Positions 1 to 8,511 of a stretch of 54,032 nucleotides of DNA are shown here, piece by piece. The notes beneath the pieces were generated by a model. It was not told the DNA's origin, searched no databases, and worked only from the letters and a program-made list of their open reading frames with translations. The position numbers and the translations under genes were made by a program. This DNA is from Methylobacterium sp. E-065 (GTDB lineage: Bacteria; Pseudomonadota; Alphaproteobacteria; Rhizobiales; Beijerinckiaceae). The DNA is taken from contig NZ_JAKSYD010000020.1 in assembly GCF_022829605.1 (NCBI RefSeq), positions 1 through 54,032 of the forward strand, in the 5' to 3' direction. Numbering within the stretch: the stretch's first letter is position 1; each line of letters starts with the position of its first letter.

Positions 1-291
1 TCGTTCGGCGGCTACGCCGGCAACGACAGCTTCCGCACCGGCTACGCGGTCGGCGGCGGCATGGAGTACGCGCTCCCGGTCGACTCGTTCCTGAACTTCT
101 TCCGCTCTTCGGCCGTGACGCTCAAGGTCGAAGGCCTGTACGTCAACCTCGACCGCAACACCCGCAACCAGGGTGCCCTGGTCATCAACGCCGCCAACAA
201 CTTCCCGGTGGCCTACAACCCCGTCGGCCGTCGCTCCGACGAGTTCGCCGTCATCCGCGCCGGCCTGAACTACAAGTTCGGCTCGTACTAA
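1..291 (+). CDS. Outer-membrane beta-barrel protein, 3' end only
   Basis: Only the last 96 codons are present. The frame is open from base 1 without a start, so the gene begins upstream of the window. The peptide has short alternating polar/hydrophobic segments (TGYAVGGGMEYAL, FAVIRAGLNYKFGSY) and ends on an aromatic residue after an Asn-Tyr-Lys-Phe-Gly strand. That ending is the usual last strand of Omp25/Omp31-type eight-stranded barrels of alphaproteobacteria. A strong hairpin terminator follows about 100 bases after the stop. The barrel class is well supported; the exact family cannot be fixed from the C-terminus alone. Confidence 0.8.
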   Translation, partial: SFGGYAGNDSFRTGYAVGGGMEYALPVDSFLNFFRSSAVTLKVEGLYVNLDRNTRNQGALVINAANNFPVAYNPVGRRSDEFAVIRAGLNYKFGSY

Positions 292-387
292 GACCCCTCC
301 GCGGGACGCGCGTCGGGCCTAACGGCCCGGCGGGCGTTCTCCCGGTCATCGACCATGCCCGATGCGGCCCCGCCGTATCGGAACGAA

Positions 388-418
388 AAACGCCCCGGGA
401 TCCTGTCCCGGGGCGTTT
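388..418. terminator. Bidirectional intrinsic terminator
   Basis: A perfect 13-bp stem (AAACGCCCCGGGA / TCCCGGGGCGTTT) closes a 5-base loop. A-rich sequence lies on the left and T-rich sequence on the right, so it can end both the + strand barrel gene and the - strand DUF5872 gene, which converge on it. Confidence 0.85.
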
Positions 419-497
419 CTTGTCGTTCGAGTGCTCTCCGCCGAAGTCGGCACCGGTTCGGCGCCCGGGAGCACGTTAAAACAAGGGCTTGGAGCCG
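419..497 (-). repeat. Family B palindromic intergenic repeat, copy 1
   Basis: Read on the - strand this matches the copies at 31400-31500 and 48578-48691. The shared blocks are CGGCTCCAAG, TTGTTTT, GCCGAACCGGTG, ACTTCGGCGG and AGAGCACT. The core GCCGAA...TTCGGC can form a hairpin. It lies between the terminator at 388-418 and the end of the DUF5872 gene. Confidence 0.7.
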
Positions 498-503
498 CCT
501 GCT

Positions 504-1061
504 TCAGGCGTGGACGGCGTGCTCCAGTTGCGCCTTCGACATCTTCGATCGGCCGGGCACGTTCTGCGCCTGGGCCTTGCGCATCAGCGCGGCCTTGGTC
601 GTTCCGGACTTGCTCTCAGTCTTGCTGCTCGCCTTGCCGGTGCTCTTGCTGGCAGCCTTGCCGGTCTTGCGCGCGGCGGCGGATTTCTCGGCGGCCGCCT
701 TCGGCTGCTTCGAGAACTGCTTGCCCTTCGCGGTATCGGCCCGCTTCTTGGCCGTGCTGGCGGCGTATTCCTTGTCGCTCAGCTTTTCGCGGGCCTTCTT
801 GGGCAGGTAGCGCTCGCCAGTCTTGCCGCTCTCCTGGCCCGACTTCGTGCCCCACTCCTCGTCGGTCCACTGCTTGAGGTGGTTGTCGTCCGCCTTCTTG
901 CCGGCGTAGCCGCCGCCCTCCTTCTTGTATTCGGCGGTGGCCATCTGGGCCTTGCGCGCCGACCACTGACCCGGCTTGCCGCCCTTCTCCGACTTCGTGA
1001 CCTGTTTCTTGACCTTCTCCCACAGCTTGGGATCAGTCTTCTTCGCGGTTCCGGCCATCAT
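504..1061 (-). CDS. DUF5872-like lysine-rich protein
   Basis: A 185-residue, very basic protein. The first 110 residues (KLWEKVKKQV, KGGKPGQWSARKAQMA, YKKEGGGY, HLKQWTDEEWGTK, RYLPKKAREKLS) match the DUF5872 family I know from rhizobia and methylobacteria. A middle Ala/Lys/Ser-rich linker follows, and the C-terminus (NVPGRSKMSKAQLEHAV) resembles a small SAP/Rho-N-like helical motif. No signal peptide or membrane segment is visible. Nucleic-acid binding is inferred from charge and the C-terminal motif; no function is established. The start is one of two adjacent ATGs behind GGAGA. Confidence 0.85.
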   Translation of the reverse strand: MMAGTAKKTDPKLWEKVKKQVTKSEKGGKPGQWSARKAQMATAEYKKEGGGYAGKKADDNHLKQWTDEEWGTKSGQESGKTGERYLPKKAREKLSDKEYAASTAKKRADTAKGKQFSKQPKAAAEKSAAARKTGKAASKSTGKASSKTESKSGTTKAALMRKAQAQNVPGRSKMSKAQLEHAVHA

Positions 1062-1216
1062 CCTGTCTCCGAATCAAGATTTCGCAGTCAACACCACGCT
1101 TCCAGCTCCGTTCCGACGACGCGCCGCCCCGGGCGAAAATTGCGTGGGATGAATCCCGGATCCGTCGGCGACGCCGACGGGTTGGCCCCCAGGGGTACGG
1201 CACGACGGGACACGGC

Positions 1217-1426
1217 ATGGCAGACGCACCGGACGACACGCAGGCCCAGCGGAGGCCCGCCGGCAAGCCCGAGAGCGCGGGCCTCGCCAACACGCCCCTC
1301 GACACCGCCGCCGGCACGGTCAAGCCGCAGGACGGACCGATGGAGCGGGCCGGCACCGAGAAGGACGAGGCGCGCCGCGGCGGGACCAGCCTCGGGGCCG
1401 AGCGGGACCGGCCCGGCGGCCGATGA
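1217..1426 (+). CDS. Small hypothetical protein, 69 aa
   Basis: A hydrophilic 69-residue frame rich in Ala, Gly, Asp and Arg, with no predicted membrane or signal segment and no family I recognise. It ends in an ATGA that also contains the upstream-most possible start (1423) of the following SDR gene, which favours translational coupling if that start is used. There is no strong Shine-Dalgarno before 1217. Low-complexity high-GC composition means it could be spurious. Confidence 0.4.
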   Translation: MADAPDDTQAQRRPAGKPESAGLANTPLDTAAGTVKPQDGPMERAGTEKDEARRGGTSLGAERDRPGGR

Positions 1427-1485
1427 GCCAGTCCGGCGGTCTCACCCCGTCGGCGCCACGGACCGCAGACAGGGGAACACGCAGC

Positions 1486-2490
1486 ATGCAGATCCGGCAC
1501 AAGCCCCTGCGCGCGCAGGTGATCGTCATCACCGGCGCCTCCAGCGGCATCGGCCTCGCCACGGCGCGGGAGGCCGCCCGCCGCGGGGCCCGCGTGGTCC
1601 TGGCGGCGCGCAACGGTGCTGCCCTCGACGACATCGCCCACGACATCCGGGAGCGCGGCGGCGAGGCCCGGGCGGTCGTGACCGACGTGTCCAGTCGCGC
1701 GGATGTCGAGGCGCTCGCCGCCGAGGCCGTGCGCGCCTATGGCGGCTTCGACACCTGGGTCAACAACGCCGGACTCTCGATCTTCGGCCGCCTCGAAGAG
1801 GTCTCGGACGAAGACCATCGACGGCTGTTCGACGTGAACTTCTGGGGGATCGTCTACGGCTCGACGGTGGCGCTGCAGCATCTGCGGAAGTCCGGCGGCG
1901 CGCTGGTCAACCTGGGCTCGATCGCCTCCGACCTCGCCTTCCCGATCCAGGGCATGTACTGCGCCTCCAAGCACGCGATCAAAGGCTTCACCGACGCCCT
2001 GCGCATGGAATTGCAGGCGGAGGGCGTCCCGGTCTCGGTGACGCTGATCAAGCCGGCCTCGATCGACACGCCCTTCCCGGAACACGCCAGGAACTACATG
2101 GCGCAGGCCCCGAAGCTGCCGCCGCCGGTCTACGACCCGGCGGACGTGGCCAAGGCGATCCTGTACGCCGCCGAGCACGGCCCGCGGGACCTCTATGTCG
2201 GCGGCGGCGGCAAGATGATGAGTTCCCTGCGCAAGCGCGCGCCGTCGGTCACGGACTGGGTGGGAGCCCGGGTCATGTCCCGGACCCAGAAGGCCGGCGC
2301 GGCCGGCAGGAACCGGGACGGCGCCCTCTACGCGGCCGGCCGGGATGGGTCCGTGCGGGGAGCCTCGCCGCATCACGTCATGCGCAGCGTCTACACACAG
2401 GCCTCGGTCACCCCGATCCTGACCGGGATCCTGCTGGCGGGCGCCACGGCGGCGGCGGCCTCGCTGCTCGCCCGCTCCAACCGGCGCTGA
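1486..2490 (+). CDS. SDR family oxidoreductase with C-terminal membrane anchor
   Basis: A 334-residue protein. The Rossmann cofactor motif TGASSGIG is near residue 15, NNAG follows about 80 residues later, and the active-site pair appears in YCASK, so this is an intact classical short-chain dehydrogenase/reductase of the extended, about 300-residue type. A C-terminal hydrophobic stretch (ILTGILLAGATAAAASLLA) predicts a tail anchor. The substrate is unknown. I chose the ATG at 1486 because AGGGGA precedes it and the family begins close to the Rossmann strand; a longer form from 1423 would overlap the preceding small frame by 4 bases. Confidence 0.85.
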   Translation: MQIRHKPLRAQVIVITGASSGIGLATAREAARRGARVVLAARNGAALDDIAHDIRERGGEARAVVTDVSSRADVEALAAEAVRAYGGFDTWVNNAGLSIFGRLEEVSDEDHRRLFDVNFWGIVYGSTVALQHLRKSGGALVNLGSIASDLAFPIQGMYCASKHAIKGFTDALRMELQAEGVPVSVTLIKPASIDTPFPEHARNYMAQAPKLPPPVYDPADVAKAILYAAEHGPRDLYVGGGGKMMSSLRKRAPSVTDWVGARVMSRTQKAGAAGRNRDGALYAAGRDGSVRGASPHHVMRSVYTQASVTPILTGILLAGATAAAASLLARSNRR

Positions 2491-2656
2491 AGCGGACGTG
2501 GGATCGGTGCGCGCCAGCGCGTCACGACAGAGAGCGTCGAATTGTTTGTTTCCGGACAATTTCGGCTGAGGTCAGCGCCCATTCAGGCCTGATGACCAAT
2601 CTGCCCGGATCTCGCGCCCGGCCAGCCCGGCACGAGACCGAACAGAAGGGTTGATC

Positions 2657-2917
2657 ATGATGCACGTGAAGAGGCTCGCGGCTGCCGCGGCCGTCATCGC
2701 CGGCCTCGGCTCCGCCTCCGCCCTTGCGGCGCCCCTGACGCCGGCCGCTCTCGCCGGCCCCGCTGCCGTCACCACCGTGGCCTTCGGCTGCGGCCCCGGC
2801 TGGGCGCCCGGCCCGTACGGCCGCTGCCGTCCGATCTACCGTCGGCCGCGCTTCTACGGCCCGCGCTGCTTCGTCCGCCCCACGCCCTACGGGCCGCGGC
2901 GCGTCTGCCGCGACTGA
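2657..2917 (+). CDS. Small secreted GCG_CRPN-like protein
   Basis: An 86-residue preprotein. A Lys-Arg start and an Ala/Val/Ile-rich core ending at ASALAA form a clear Sec signal peptide. The mature part begins with FGCGPGWAPGPYGRCRP and continues with Arg/Pro/Tyr-rich sequence and four further or paired Cys. The GCG...G.C(R/K)P pattern resembles the GCG_CRPN prefix seen in many small secreted proteins of Methylobacterium and rhizobia. Function is unknown. GAAGGG six bases upstream supports ATG 2657 over the TTG at 2651. A related gene lies at 31510-31776. Confidence 0.8.
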   Translation: MMHVKRLAAAAAVIAGLGSASALAAPLTPAALAGPAAVTTVAFGCGPGWAPGPYGRCRPIYRRPRFYGPRCFVRPTPYGPRRVCRD

Positions 2918-2976
2918 AGTGGGCGCGGGGGACCCGGCCCCGCCGAACCGTGATGCGATCCAGGGGTTGAAACGAG

Positions 2977-3028
2977 GGCAGGCTGCCGGTCCGGGGGGCG
3001 ACCCCGCGGACAGGGCGGCCTGCCTTTT
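2977..3028 (+). terminator. Intrinsic terminator
   Basis: An 11-bp stem with one G-U pair (2977-2987 against 3014-3024) is followed by TTTT. It lies 60 bases after the small secreted protein gene. Confidence 0.65.
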
Positions 3029-3069
3029 CAATTCGTGATCGCGCGATCTTGCCACCAGCGGGAGACACC

Positions 3070-3276
3070 ATGGCTCGAGATCAGAGCGGCGGAGTGGGCG
3101 ACCCGGCGCGGGAGCGGGCGGCGGCCGAGCGGGCAGGCCGGAAGTGCCTCGGCGAGAACGGGCGGCCACAGCCGGCCCCCACACCCGTGGAGCAGGACGC
3201 AGCCCATCGCACGGCGGCGACCGGGCCGCAGGATCCGAACGCCCACGCGGTCAGCACGGTGGTCGACGGGGCCTAG
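3070..3276 (+). CDS. Small hypothetical protein, 68 aa
   Basis: A hydrophilic, Ala/Arg/Gly-rich peptide with one Cys, no signal peptide and no recognisable family. GGGAGA sits at the right distance before ATG 3070, which is the main support. It is followed directly by a degenerate family A repeat. Its reality is uncertain. Confidence 0.45.
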   Translation: MARDQSGGVGDPARERAAAERAGRKCLGENGRPQPAPTPVEQDAAHRTAATGPQDPNAHAVSTVVDGA

Positions 3277-3279
3277 GGC

Positions 3280-3413
3280 TCCCAGGCGTTTCCAAGGAGC
3301 CGTGCCCTTTGGTGAGTTGCCAGGGCGAAGCCTTGGCGCATCGGGCGAAGTCCGACTTTCGGGCAAGGCCCGACAGCAGGGCACTGCCCTGCACCCGCAA
3401 AAGGCGGCCCCCC
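3280..3413 (+). repeat. Family A multi-hairpin repeat, copy 1 (degenerate)
   Basis: It shows the family order: TTTCCAAGGAGCCGTGCCCT, then GGTGAGTTGCCAGGGC, a variable middle, CAGGGCACTGCCCTG, then CACCCGCAAAAGG. The pairing arms are more diverged than in the other copies. It lies between two convergent genes. Confidence 0.65.
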
Positions 3414-3442
3414 TCCGCTCAGGAACCGCACAGGATGAGCCC

Positions 3443-4090
3443 TCACGGCTGCCGTCCGCCACACGGCCGGGGCTCGTGTTCACCGGCGTCCGAGTCCGGC
3501 CCGACGAGCCCGGTGACGATGCCGGCCGCGCAGAGTTGCGCCGCGTCGGGGATCCAGATGGCGGCCGGGGACACCGCCAGGGCTCGCGTCACGAAGGCCG
3601 AGGGCAGGCCGGCCGCCCGATAGGCGGCCCGCTCAGGCTTGGAATCCACCGGACGCATCCGCCCCCGCGCCCCGACCTCATAGGGGGCGTGGAAGCCGAG
3701 CCGGCCGCCCTCCGCCAGGACGCGCCGCCGCCCGCGGACGAAGATCAGCGTGCAGGCCGACGCGCAGGCGTCGGACACCCGGGTCTCCAGCCCGCGGGCG
3801 GCCACGAGGGCCCCGATCGCCGCCCCCTCCTCGACCAGGCCGCCGTCGCTGGTCAGGTGCAGGCGTACGATCCCCGGATGGGCGCCGAGGAGGCCGGACA
3901 CCCGCGAGGCCACGCCTTCGGTGAGGTCGCCCACGAGGTGCAGGTCCCGGCCGCCCGGCCCGACCGTGAGCCGGGCGGGCACCTCCGGGTCGTCCGCCCC
4001 GGAGGCGGCCCCGAGGCCCGGCCCGGCGGGGCCGGCCGAGGCGGGAATCGGACAGGTGGCGAGCGCCAGGGCGAGGATGCGCGCGCGCAT
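3443..4090 (-). CDS. Periplasmic ClpP/crotonase-like protein (COG3904 type)
   Basis: A 215-residue preprotein. MRARILALALATCPIPASA is a Sec signal peptide, which decides the ATG at 4090 over an upstream start at 4141. The mature part carries LHLTSDGGLVEEG, the oxyanion-loop-like strand of ClpP folds, then DACASACTLIF with the candidate nucleophile Ser and LGFHAP with the candidate His. This arrangement is typical of the predicted periplasmic COG3904 proteins. Peptidase activity has not been established for the family to my knowledge. It converges with the small gene at 3070. Confidence 0.8.
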   Translation of the reverse strand: MRARILALALATCPIPASAGPAGPGLGAASGADDPEVPARLTVGPGGRDLHLVGDLTEGVASRVSGLLGAHPGIVRLHLTSDGGLVEEGAAIGALVAARGLETRVSDACASACTLIFVRGRRRVLAEGGRLGFHAPYEVGARGRMRPVDSKPERAAYRAAGLPSAFVTRALAVSPAAIWIPDAAQLCAAGIVTGLVGPDSDAGEHEPRPCGGRQP

Positions 4091-4210
4091 CCCCGTCCGG
4101 CGCCCCCACCGGCGGGTGAGGTGCGGCGTGGCGGCCGTCATGGCGGCATTCCAAATGGGTGGGATCGGCGTGGCGGGAGAGGGGCGACCGGCGGGGTCGG
4201 ACGCGGACGC

Positions 4211-4504
4211 CTACTGGAGGTAGGCGACGAACATCTCGGCCACGGCCCGCGATGCGTAGGCCTGGGGGCTCTCGCCCCAGCGGATCGGGAAGGCCTCCGC
4301 CATCCGGCGGCCGGCGAGGATCCGGGCCACCTCGTCGGGCATCAGCCCGTCGTCGAGGGCGTTCGCGAGGGCGGCGCGTTCATGCGAGGGATGGGACCGG
4401 ACGCTCCGGTCCAGGGGATTGCCGAACGCCGCGGCGCGAAGGTCGGCAAGCGCCGCGGCACTCAGGTCGGGATGGGGGGTCGGGGCAACGTTATAAGTCA
4501 GCAT
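4211..4504 (-). CDS. Hypothetical protein, 97 aa
   Basis: A mostly alpha-helical, soluble peptide (MLTYNVAPTPHPDLSAAALADLRAAAFGNPLDR, then ARILAGRRMAEAFPIRWGESPQAYASRAVAEMFVAYL; each quoted in part only) with no family I can name. GGAAGG lies about ten bases before ATG 4504. It sits upstream of the ClpP-like gene on the same strand, 120 bases apart, so they may be co-transcribed. Confidence 0.6.
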   Translation of the reverse strand: MLTYNVAPTPHPDLSAAALADLRAAAFGNPLDRSVRSHPSHERAALANALDDGLMPDEVARILAGRRMAEAFPIRWGESPQAYASRAVAEMFVAYLQ

Positions 4505-4849
4505 CGCTGTTCGCCTTCCATGTCGGGTGGGGTGCGCTCTCCTCGGTTCGGATGCGGCAACACCACGGACAGGGCGACATCGTCGGGGCGATCCGATCCA
4601 CGCTGGCGATCACGGCAAACCTCCATTCGGCTCTGCATCTACGGTCGCATCGACACGGCCAACCTAGCCGCCGGAGCCGGAAAAAGGCTGCCAATTTGCG
4701 GCCGCTTCGAAGCGGAGCCTATGCGCCGAACCGGCTTTCGGGAGCAGAAGATGCGGAGCCGGCATTCCGCCTCGCGTCTCGACGCCGGGTGCGCGGCCTG
4801 CCACCTTCGTGCCCCGGGCAACCGAGCCCGTGACAGGGACAGGTGCGCC
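4505..4849. other. Divergent intergenic region, no gene seen
   Basis: 345 bases lie between the divergent 97-aa gene and the MDR oxidoreductase. I see no conserved ORF, tRNA or strong palindrome. It presumably holds both promoters, but no convincing -35/-10 pair can be assigned. Confidence 0.5.
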
Positions 4850-5869
4850 ATGACCGGATCACTCTCGCGGGCCGTAATCGTCCAGCCGGGGGGCGGCTTC
4901 GACAAGGTCGGGTTCGGCGCGCAGCCGGTTCCGGAGCCCGGCCCTGGGGAGATCACCGTCCGCCTGCGGGCCAGCTCCCTCAACTACCACGATTACGCGG
5001 TGGTCAGCGGAATGTGGGGACCGAGCGAGCCCCGCATCCCGATGTCCGACGGGGCCGGCGCGGTCGAGGCCGTCGGGCCCGGCCCGGCCGAGTTCGCCGT
5101 GGGCGATTCCGTGGTCAGCACGTTCTTCCCGACCTGGCTGGAGGGCACGCCGCAGGTCGAGGGTTTTGCCACCGTGCCGGGCGACGGGATCGACGGCTAC
5201 GCCCGCGAGCGGGTCACGGCGCCGTCCACCGCCTTCACCCGTGCGCCCGCGGGCTGGGACCACGCCGAGGCGGCGACGCTGACCACCGCCGGCCTGACCG
5301 CCTGGCGCGCGCTCCACGCCGATGCCGGCCTCAAGAGCGGTGACGTCGTCCTCGTCCAGGGCACCGGCGGCGTCTCGCTGTTCGCCCTGCAATTCGCGAA
5401 GGCCGCGGGCGCCACGGTGATCGCCACCTCGTCCAGCGACGCGAAGCTCGAGCGCCTGTGCGAGCTCGGCGCCGACCATCTCATCAACTACCGCGCCGAT
5501 CCGGCCTGGGGCGAGACCGCACGGCGGCTGACCGGCGGACGCGGCGTCGATCACGTCCTCGATGTCGGCGGGCCGGGGACGCTGGAGCAGTCGATGGCCG
5601 CCGTGCGGGTGGCCGGCCATATCTCGGTGATCGGCATCCTGTCGGGCGTGGCGGGGGAGCTGCCGCTGGTCCCGGCGCTCCTGAAACAGATCCGCCTGCA
5701 GGGCGTGCTGGTCGGCAGCCGGCGCCACCAGATCGCGATGATCCGCGGCATCGAGGCCTGTGGGCTGCGGCCGGTGGTCGATCGCCGCTTCCCGCTCGAC
5801 GACCTCGTCGCGGCCTTCCGCCACCAGGAGAGCAACCGCCACTTCGGCAAGATCTGCATCGCGATCTAG
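4850..5869 (+). CDS. MDR-family NAD(P)-dependent alcohol dehydrogenase / quinone oxidoreductase-like
   Basis: A 339-residue medium-chain dehydrogenase/reductase. The N-terminal GroES-like half contains SSLNYHDYAVVSG and the conserved PMSDGAGAVEAVG turn. The C-terminal Rossmann half contains VLVQGTGGVSLFALQFAKAAGA and GADHLINYR. The structural-zinc Cys cluster is absent, and Asn-Tyr replaces the usual catalytic-zinc Cys, as in zinc-free quinone-oxidoreductase-like members. The substrate is unknown. ATG 4850 follows GACAGGGACAGG; the open frame extends far upstream, but only this start matches family length. Confidence 0.88.
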   Translation: MTGSLSRAVIVQPGGGFDKVGFGAQPVPEPGPGEITVRLRASSLNYHDYAVVSGMWGPSEPRIPMSDGAGAVEAVGPGPAEFAVGDSVVSTFFPTWLEGTPQVEGFATVPGDGIDGYARERVTAPSTAFTRAPAGWDHAEAATLTTAGLTAWRALHADAGLKSGDVVLVQGTGGVSLFALQFAKAAGATVIATSSSDAKLERLCELGADHLINYRADPAWGETARRLTGGRGVDHVLDVGGPGTLEQSMAAVRVAGHISVIGILSGVAGELPLVPALLKQIRLQGVLVGSRRHQIAMIRGIEACGLRPVVDRRFPLDDLVAAFRHQESNRHFGKICIAI

Positions 5870-6004
5870 CAACCGTGCGCCTTGAGCGGATGCGGGCGCG
5901 GATCGTGGCCCTGTCGGCCTCGCAGCGCCCGCCAAGGTTCGTCAATCGTCGATACGCCCCGGCAAACTAATCTGCATAAGTATTTATTCGACGAAACCTC
6001 TGTA

Positions 6005-6022
6005 GGCTTGTGGACACAAGCC
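6005..6022. promoter_or_regulatory. Perfect 18-bp palindrome before a Crp/Fnr gene
   Basis: GGCTTGTG-GA-CACAAGCC is a perfect inverted repeat ending 6 bases before the GGAGGA ribosome-binding site of the regulator gene. An AT-rich stretch (TAAGTATTTATTCGACG) lies just upstream as a likely promoter. The position suggests an autoregulatory operator, or a leader hairpin affecting translation. Confidence 0.55.
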
Positions 6023-6038
6023 GGTGCGGAGGAACACC

Positions 6039-6779
6039 ATGTCAAATCCGCTCGTGCGCAAGCTGGAATGCTACGTCCCGCTGTCGGAGGCGGATCGGAT
6101 GTGCTTGATCGATGCCACCGGCCCGGGGCGCTTGGTCGCCGCGCGGACGGACATCATCCACGAGGGCGACGATCCGCGCGCTATCAGCATCATCCTCGAC
6201 GGTTGGGCCTGCCGCTACCGGCAGTTCATCAACGGGCGCCGCCAGATCGTCTCGTTCCTCCTGCCGGGCGACCCGTGCGACCCGCACGTCTTCCTCCTCG
6301 ACGAGATGGATCACACGATCGGTGCGATCACACCCGTCACCCTCGGCCAGATCTCCGGCCCCACGCTGCAGGCGATGACGGCCCGCAGCCTGCAGCTCGA
6401 TCTCGCCTTCCACCGTGAGGCGCTCGCCACGGCGGCGGTGCAGCGCGAGTGGACGATCAGCCTGGGCAGCCGCACCGGCATCGAGCGGCTCGCCCATCTG
6501 TTCTGCGAACTCCACGCGCGGCTGGCGGCGGTGGGCCTCGCGGAGGCCGACACCTGTCCGATGCCGGTCACCCAGAACGATCTCGGCGACGCGATGGGCC
6601 AGACCAGCGTGCACATCAACCGCACGCTGCAGGAGCTGCGCGGCATGGGGCTGATCACCCTGCGCAGCCGGCGCCTGACCATCCACGATCCGGCCGCCCT
6701 CGCCCGGCTCGCCCATTTCGACTCCGCCTATCTCCACATGACGGAGCCGGCCGGCCGGGCCGTCGCGCAGCGCACGTGA
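6039..6779 (+). CDS. Crp/Fnr family transcriptional regulator
   Basis: A 246-residue protein. The N-terminal cyclic-nucleotide-binding-like beta barrel (IIHEGDDPRAISIILDGWACRY, RQIVSFLLPGD; quoted in part) is followed by a dimerisation helix and a C-terminal winged helix (VTQNDLGDAMGQTSVHINRTLQELRGMGLI). There is no Cys cluster for an Fe-S centre, and the cAMP-contact residues of E. coli Crp are not conserved. This is the helix-turn-helix Crp subgroup common in Methylobacterium, with many paralogues. The ATG at 6039 has GGAGGA six bases upstream. Ligand and regulon are unknown; the palindrome at 6005-6022 may be its own site. Confidence 0.9.
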   Translation: MSNPLVRKLECYVPLSEADRMCLIDATGPGRLVAARTDIIHEGDDPRAISIILDGWACRYRQFINGRRQIVSFLLPGDPCDPHVFLLDEMDHTIGAITPVTLGQISGPTLQAMTARSLQLDLAFHREALATAAVQREWTISLGSRTGIERLAHLFCELHARLAAVGLAEADTCPMPVTQNDLGDAMGQTSVHINRTLQELRGMGLITLRSRRLTIHDPAALARLAHFDSAYLHMTEPAGRAVAQRT

Positions 6780-6813
6780 CCCGGGCCAGACCCGATCGAG
6801 CCCGGCCGGATCA

Positions 6814-8511
6814 TCACGCCGCGCGGATGCCGACCAGGAAGCGGTCGACCTCCGCCGAGAGGCGCTCCGACTGGACCGCCAGGGCCGTAGCCCCCGTGAG
6901 CACCTGATCGGCCGCACCTCCCGTCTGCTCCGAGGCCTCGGCCACGCCGGCGATGTTGACGGTCACCTCGGGGGCGCCCTGCGTCGCCTGGGTGATGTTG
7001 CGCACGATCTCCTGAGTCGCCGCGCCCTGCTGGTCCACGGCCGCCGCGATCGCGACCGCCATCCCGTTGATCTCGCGGATCCGGTCGATGATCGTGCCGA
7101 TCGCACCCACCGTCGCACCAGTGACCCCCTGGATCCGGCCGATCTGTGCGGCGATGCCGTCGGTGGCCTGGGCCGTCTTCTCCGCGAGCGCCTTCACTTC
7201 GCCCGCCACGACCGCGAAGCCGCGGCCGGCCTCGCCCGCGCGTGCGGCCTCGATGGTGGCGTTGAGCGCGAGCAGATTGGTCTGCTCGGCGATGGACGAG
7301 ATCAGCCGCACCACCGTGTCGATCTCCGAGACCGCCATCCGCAATTCGGATACGAGGCCGGCGGCCTGATCGGCCTCGTCGACCGCCTGTTGCGCCAATC
7401 CGGAGGAGTCGCTCGCTTGGCGGCCGATCTCCTGGATCGAGCTGCCGAGTTCCTCGGCCGAGGCCGCGACGGTGTTGATGTTGGCCGTCGCCTCCTCGGC
7501 CGCGCGCGCCACCGTGCCGGACTGGCTCGCAGCCTCCTGGGCGGTCGTGGTCATCTGACGGGCGGTGGTCTGAAGGTCGCCCGCGGACGACGAGACGCGA
7601 TCGACGATCGTGGCCACCGCCTGCTCGAAGACCTGGGCCAGCTCCATCCTGTTGCGCCTGCGCTCGACGGAGGCGGCGGCCTCCGCCTGCCGCTTCCGCT
7701 CGACCTCGGCGGCGGCGTTGCGGGCGACCATGGCCTCGATCGCCTCGACCGCGCGCCCGACCATCCCGATCTCGTCGCCGCGCCGCGCCTCCGGGATCGC
7801 GGCCTCGACATCGCCCTCCGCCATACGCTGCAAGCCGGCGACGAGGCGGTGAAGGGGCCGCGTGACACCGAGCACGACGATCACCACCGAGAGGCCGAGC
7901 GCGGTGAGGAGGGCCGCCAGGGCGGCGCCGATCAGGATCGTGCGGGCCTGCTCGGCCTCGTGCTGCGAGGCGATCTTCGCCTCGTTGAGACGGGCCGTCG
8001 CCTGCGCCTCGTAAGCCTGCGACGCCTTGTTGAACTGCGTCCGGATCTCCCGGCTGTCTACGAGGCCGACCTGTATCGCCGTGTCCCGTTCGTCCCGGAG
8101 GGCGAGGGCGTTTGAGCGATCGAGCAGATCGAAATACGCACGCGCGAGACGGCCGATGTTGCGCTGGATGTCCTGGATCTCCTTCCGGCGCGACCCCGCA
8201 GCCAGGGTCTCGACATTGTCGGCCACGGCTTTGACCGCCTGATCGTAGCGATCGCGGAAGGATGGGATCTCGCTTTCCGGCTGGCCGATGATGATGTTGC
8301 GGTTCATCAGGCCCGCTTCGACAAACTGCTCCCGGACCTGCCCAAACATCTCCAGACGCGAGAAGTAGTAGTCCACGAGATACGTGTTACGACGTTCCAG
8401 GGTTTCAAGCGATTGAACCGAATATAATACGATAAACACACTGGATAAAATCATGATCAAGATAGGAATAGATATCTTAATGATCAGCTTTGTATCCTGT
8501 AGCAGCCGCAT
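6814..8511 (-). CDS. Methyl-accepting chemotaxis protein
   Basis: A 565-residue chemoreceptor. A first membrane helix at about residues 9-30 is followed by a roughly 160-residue helical periplasmic sensor, a second helix near 190-212 ([26 protein letters not shown], in part), a HAMP linker and the signalling domain. The hairpin tip reads [20 protein letters not shown] and then [21 protein letters not shown], the canonical contact region for CheA/CheW. No CheR-binding pentapeptide is present at the C-terminus. AGGAGT precedes ATG 8511. The N-terminal coding part and upstream region are much AT-richer than the rest, suggesting a locally acquired or relaxed sensor segment. Confidence 0.95.
   Translation of the reverse strand: MRLLQDTKLIIKISIPILIMILSSVFIVLYSVQSLETLERRNTYLVDYYFSRLEMFGQVREQFVEAGLMNRNIIIGQPESEIPSFRDRYDQAVKAVADNVETLAAGSRRKEIQDIQRNIGRLARAYFDLLDRSNALALRDERDTAIQVGLVDSREIRTQFNKASQAYEAQATARLNEAKIASQHEAEQARTILIGAALAALLTALGLSVVIVVLGVTRPLHRLVAGLQRMAEGDVEAAIPEARRGDEIGMVGRAVEAIEAMVARNAAAEVERKRQAEAAASVERRRNRMELAQVFEQAVATIVDRVSSSAGDLQTTARQMTTTAQEAASQSGTVARAAEEATANINTVAASAEELGSSIQEIGRQASDSSGLAQQAVDEADQAAGLVSELRMAVSEIDTVVRLISSIAEQTNLLALNATIEAARAGEAGRGFAVVAGEVKALAEKTAQATDGIAAQIGRIQGVTGATVGAIGTIIDRIREINGMAVAIAAAVDQQGAATQEIVRNITQATQGAPEVTVNIAGVAEASEQTGGAADQVLTGATALAVQSERLSAEVDRFLVGIRAA

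Noticed and set aside
489..2654. A 721-codon + strand frame
   Set aside because: It is a shadow overlapping the DUF5872 gene and the SDR gene in another frame, with Arg/Pro-rich composition.
3035..4849. Upstream extension of the MDR frame to 944 codons
   Set aside because: The extension crosses a repeat and two - strand genes and has no family match; the MDR protein is full length from ATG 4850.
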